Part shown: positions 61,808 to 64,000 of the stretch, one piece after another | How the letters are laid out: every line of letters begins with the position of its first letter | Position numbering within the stretch: position 1 is the stretch's first letter | DNA from: JBGTGG01 sp964398945 | Lineage (GTDB): Bacteria; Bacteroidota; Bacteroidia; Cytophagales; Cyclobacteriaceae | Assembly (NCBI GenBank): GCA_964398945.1 | Contig: CAYNOT010000004.1 | Span: 124,001-188,000 of the forward strand | Length of the DNA: 64,000 nucleotides | Direction: 5' to 3' | Position numbers and translations under genes: made by a program | The notes under the pieces: model-generated | The model's database searches: none | What the model was told of the DNA's origin: nothing | The model's input: the letters and a program-made list of their open reading frames with translations, nothing else

Positions 61808-63739
61808 ATGAAAAACAGATTGATCTTTTTTCGGGTTCTTGCGCTGATGATGTTATGCAGCATTGCACAATCGGCTGTAGCCCAGAAAAAGACCACGAAA
61901 AAAGTACGCGTGAAAGGGGCGAAGCAACTGGTGCTGCCGGATACGGTGATCATCACCACTAAAGATACAGTCCTTTATCTGACGGAGAACGAAGCGAAAG
62001 AAATGAAAATCAGGAATAGCCCCTATTCCAAATCTGCTGAATTTTATGACACACTTGAGAAGAAGATAGCCAACAAGGTGCTTGTCGGGGATATTTTTCA
62101 ATGGATTACCACCAACGAGCGGGGAAGGGAAAAGCAGGTGAACATCATGCAAGAAAGTGAATCGTTTTTTTTGCCTTATAAAGGCCATACGATCGGCACC
62201 ATTACTTTTAAATCCATTGATATTCTTGAAGGTTCCGTAGTAGATACGTTACAAAAGGCTTCAACCAGGCTTGGAAAGTTGATTAACCGCATCCACCGCG
62301 ATAGTCGCGTTTATATTATTGAGGATAATCTGCTATTTGAAGCAGGGGAGAAAATTGATCCGTATCAATTGGCGGATAATGAACGTATTTTAAGGAGGTT
62401 TGATGCCATCCGTGATGCACGAATCTATTTGCGGCCACGCAAAGGGAACACTGAAGTAGTCGATGTTGAAATTGTTACGCAAGATGTTGCACCGCTGGGG
62501 GCCGCGGGAAGTTTGACCTCCTGGCAATTGTATAATGTGGCATTGTACCATGTAAATTTATTGGGGTATGCAAAGCAATTGCAGATTGGGTATTTTAGAA
62601 ATACGCACCGCTCCCCGAACAATGGATATGAAATCACTGTGCGTGATCCTAATATGTTTGGGAGTTTTATTCGTGGCGAATTGCAGTATGCAGATAATTA
62701 TATTCATGAACGGACCCGTGTAGCATTTGAGCGGGATTTCTTTGCACCTGAAATCAAATATGCCGGTGGCGTTGAACTCTATCGGACGCATGAAAATTTC
62801 TATAGCGATGGATATGATACACTGGAGGTTTCGTACACGGAGAATGCCATGGATTTTTGGGCAGGACGTTCCATTGAGTTCAAGAAGCGTTCAAATTTGA
62901 TCTTTTCAGCACGTGTGGCATCCCATAATTTTCTTGATAGGCCGTATGTTGATGCCGATTCGAACATATTCATTAGGGATCGTATCCTTGCTTTGGGAAG
63001 TGTAAGCCTGGCAAAACGCAACTACCTTAAAGCTAATAAAATCCGGGGCTTTGGTGTAACCGAAGATGTGCCCATCGGCCATGCTGTAATACTAACAGCA
63101 GGGAAGGAATGGAATGAGTTTGCTGACAGAAACTACCTGGGGGTATCCGGAACCCTCTCAACATACTTTTCTGATTTTGGATATATCAACGTGGGGATGG
63201 GACTGGGAAGTTTTGTGACCAGCAATCAGTATGAAGATGGGGCGTGGAATATTGAAAGTATTTATTTCAGCAACCTCACCAAGGTAAAGCGAAGCCAGGT
63301 GCGCCAATTTGTTTTTGGAAGGTATGCGCGCGGTATCAACCGCAAGATTGATAGGACACTTTTACTTGCGGGAAAATGGGAGGGGGAAAACGCTATAAAG
63401 CCTATTGGTACGGAGCGGCTACTGGTAGGTTTCGAAACAGTTTATTTTATGCCCTGGTATGCGTACGGTTTTCAATTTGCGATGTACCACCGTGTTGACA
63501 TTAACCTTTTGGCAGTAGGGAAAAATTTATTCAATCGTGATTCCCTCTTTCCGTTGGTAGAAGTAGGCATGCGTACATTAAATGACAATCTTATTTTCCC
63601 CACCCTGGGTATATCGTTTGGGTATTATTTTAAAAATCCAAATTTTGATGGTGCCTTTCAATTTAAAATTGAAACCCAACTTCAGGGTTTGTTCAAATTC
63701 GATCAGGTTTTTAAACCGCGTGTTGTCTTGTTTGAATGA
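61808..63739 (+). CDS. Outer membrane beta-barrel protein (BamA/surface-antigen-like)
   Basis: A 643-residue exported protein: signal peptide IFFRVLALMMLCSIAQSAVA, a central region about 115-230 with POTRA-like strands (IGTITFKSIDILEGSV, NERILRRFDAIRDARIYLRP), then alternating aromatic strands forming a barrel to the end (FKFDQVFKPRVVLFE). ATG 61808 is preferred to an in-frame ATG at 61793. It may be a distant BamA/TamA relative, but only one or two POTRA-like repeats are visible. It converges with the barrel gene at the window end, 4 bases apart. Function uncertain. Confidence 0.7.
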   Translation: MKNRLIFFRVLALMMLCSIAQSAVAQKKTTKKVRVKGAKQLVLPDTVIITTKDTVLYLTENEAKEMKIRNSPYSKSAEFYDTLEKKIANKVLVGDIFQWITTNERGREKQVNIMQESESFFLPYKGHTIGTITFKSIDILEGSVVDTLQKASTRLGKLINRIHRDSRVYIIEDNLLFEAGEKIDPYQLADNERILRRFDAIRDARIYLRPRKGNTEVVDVEIVTQDVAPLGAAGSLTSWQLYNVALYHVNLLGYAKQLQIGYFRNTHRSPNNGYEITVRDPNMFGSFIRGELQYADNYIHERTRVAFERDFFAPEIKYAGGVELYRTHENFYSDGYDTLEVSYTENAMDFWAGRSIEFKKRSNLIFSARVASHNFLDRPYVDADSNIFIRDRILALGSVSLAKRNYLKANKIRGFGVTEDVPIGHAVILTAGKEWNEFADRNYLGVSGTLSTYFSDFGYINVGMGLGSFVTSNQYEDGAWNIESIYFSNLTKVKRSQVRQFVFGRYARGINRKIDRTLLLAGKWEGENAIKPIGTERLLVGFETVYFMPWYAYGFQFAMYHRVDINLLAVGKNLFNRDSLFPLVEVGMRTLNDNLIFPTLGISFGYYFKNPNFDGAFQFKIETQLQGLFKFDQVFKPRVVLFE

Positions 63740-63743
63740 CGGT

Positions 63744-64000
63744 TTAGAAAGGATAACCAATTGCAATATTGAACACCAGGTTTTCTTTTCGCCAGGAAGG
63801 ACTTCCAAAATCAACTTGATCAAAGACCCAACGTTGGTCTGCTGGTAAATAGGGTTTGCGAATGGGGAATGCAGTATCGAGGCGCAAGACAAAAAAATTG
63901 AAATCATACCGGATCCCCACGCCTGTTCCCATTGCCAACTGTCCCAAAAATGTATTCCATTCGAATTGACCACCCGGTCTGTTCTCATCATTTTTCATCA
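63744..64000 (-). CDS. C-terminal end of a BamA/TamA-type barrel protein (cut by window edge)
   Basis: Only the last 85 codons are inside the window; the gene continues beyond it. GQLAMGTGVGIRYDFNFFVL, RLDTAFPIRKPYLP and the terminal strand ENLVFNIAIGYPF are typical of the end of surface-antigen (BamA/TamA) barrels in Bacteroidota, including the aromatic last residue recognised by the assembly machinery. Nothing can be said about its POTRA domains. Confidence 0.8.
   Translation of the reverse strand, partial: MKNDENRPGGQFEWNTFLGQLAMGTGVGIRYDFNFFVLRLDTAFPIRKPYLPADQRWVFDQVDFGSPSWRKENLVFNIAIGYPF

Noticed and set aside
1..64000. tRNA or rRNA genes, CRISPR arrays, insertion sequences, prophage
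   Set aside because: No sequence with the required structure, repeats or transposase/integrase genes was found by reading both strands.

Overview
The window is a chromosomal piece of a Bacteroidota bacterium, most likely of the Cytophagia. The signs are a PorP/SprF type IX secretion protein, a C-terminal type IX sorting domain, two SusC/SusD pairs, a FecI/FecR-type sigma/anti-sigma pair, and promoters of the TTTG-N19-TAnnTTTG type. I see no tRNA, rRNA, CRISPR array, insertion sequence or phage gene.

Layout. 1-2.4 kb: the start of a large exported protein (cut by the window edge), a divergent PorP/SprF protein and a small lipoprotein. 2.5-11.3 kb: a nearly complete arginine operon (GNAT acyltransferase, argG, argC, argD, argF', argB, argE-like deacylase, argH). 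It is preceded by a possible Arg-codon-rich leader peptide. The transcarbamylase carries Ala90 at the residue that separates acetyl- from succinyl-ornithine enzymes, so the route probably uses succinylated intermediates. 11.5-20.2 kb: a sodium/solute symporter, then an ECF sigma factor, its FecR anti-sigma factor, and a SusC with an STN signalling domain plus its SusD. 20.4-26 kb: a two-gene NAD-linked formate dehydrogenase and a ferritin-domain VIT1/CCC1 iron transporter. 26.1-27.7 kb: an AT-rich patch of small unrecognised exported-peptide and lipoprotein genes with a decayed second copy.

27.7-57.9 kb is a pectin/homogalacturonan utilisation locus. One leftward operon encodes KduI, KduD, a LacI regulator, UxaC and UxaB. 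Rightward units encode a GH28 polygalacturonase, a DUF4861 lipoprotein, three PL1 pectate lyases (one a 1733-residue modular secreted enzyme), SusC/SusD, a DUF4957/DUF5123-like surface lipoprotein and a rhamnogalacturonan acetylesterase. A divergent pair of units encodes UxaA on one side and an SDR fructuronate reductase, KdgK, KdgA and an ExuT-type transporter on the other. Secreted lyases and the hydrolase cut the polymer, SusCD imports oligomers, saturated uronate passes through UxaC-UxaB-UxaA and unsaturated uronate through KduI-KduD to 2-keto-3-deoxygluconate, and KdgK-KdgA deliver pyruvate and glyceraldehyde-3-phosphate. Five palindromes with the core AATCG(A/T)TTGCGCA lie only at the promoters of these units and look like the operators of the local LacI protein.

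57.9-64 kb: small housekeeping or stress genes (DUF2200, a VOC protein, an ArsR-SRPBCC-DoxX operon with two operator-like inverted repeats, DUF4256, DUF1328) and two convergent outer-membrane barrel genes, the second cut by the window end.
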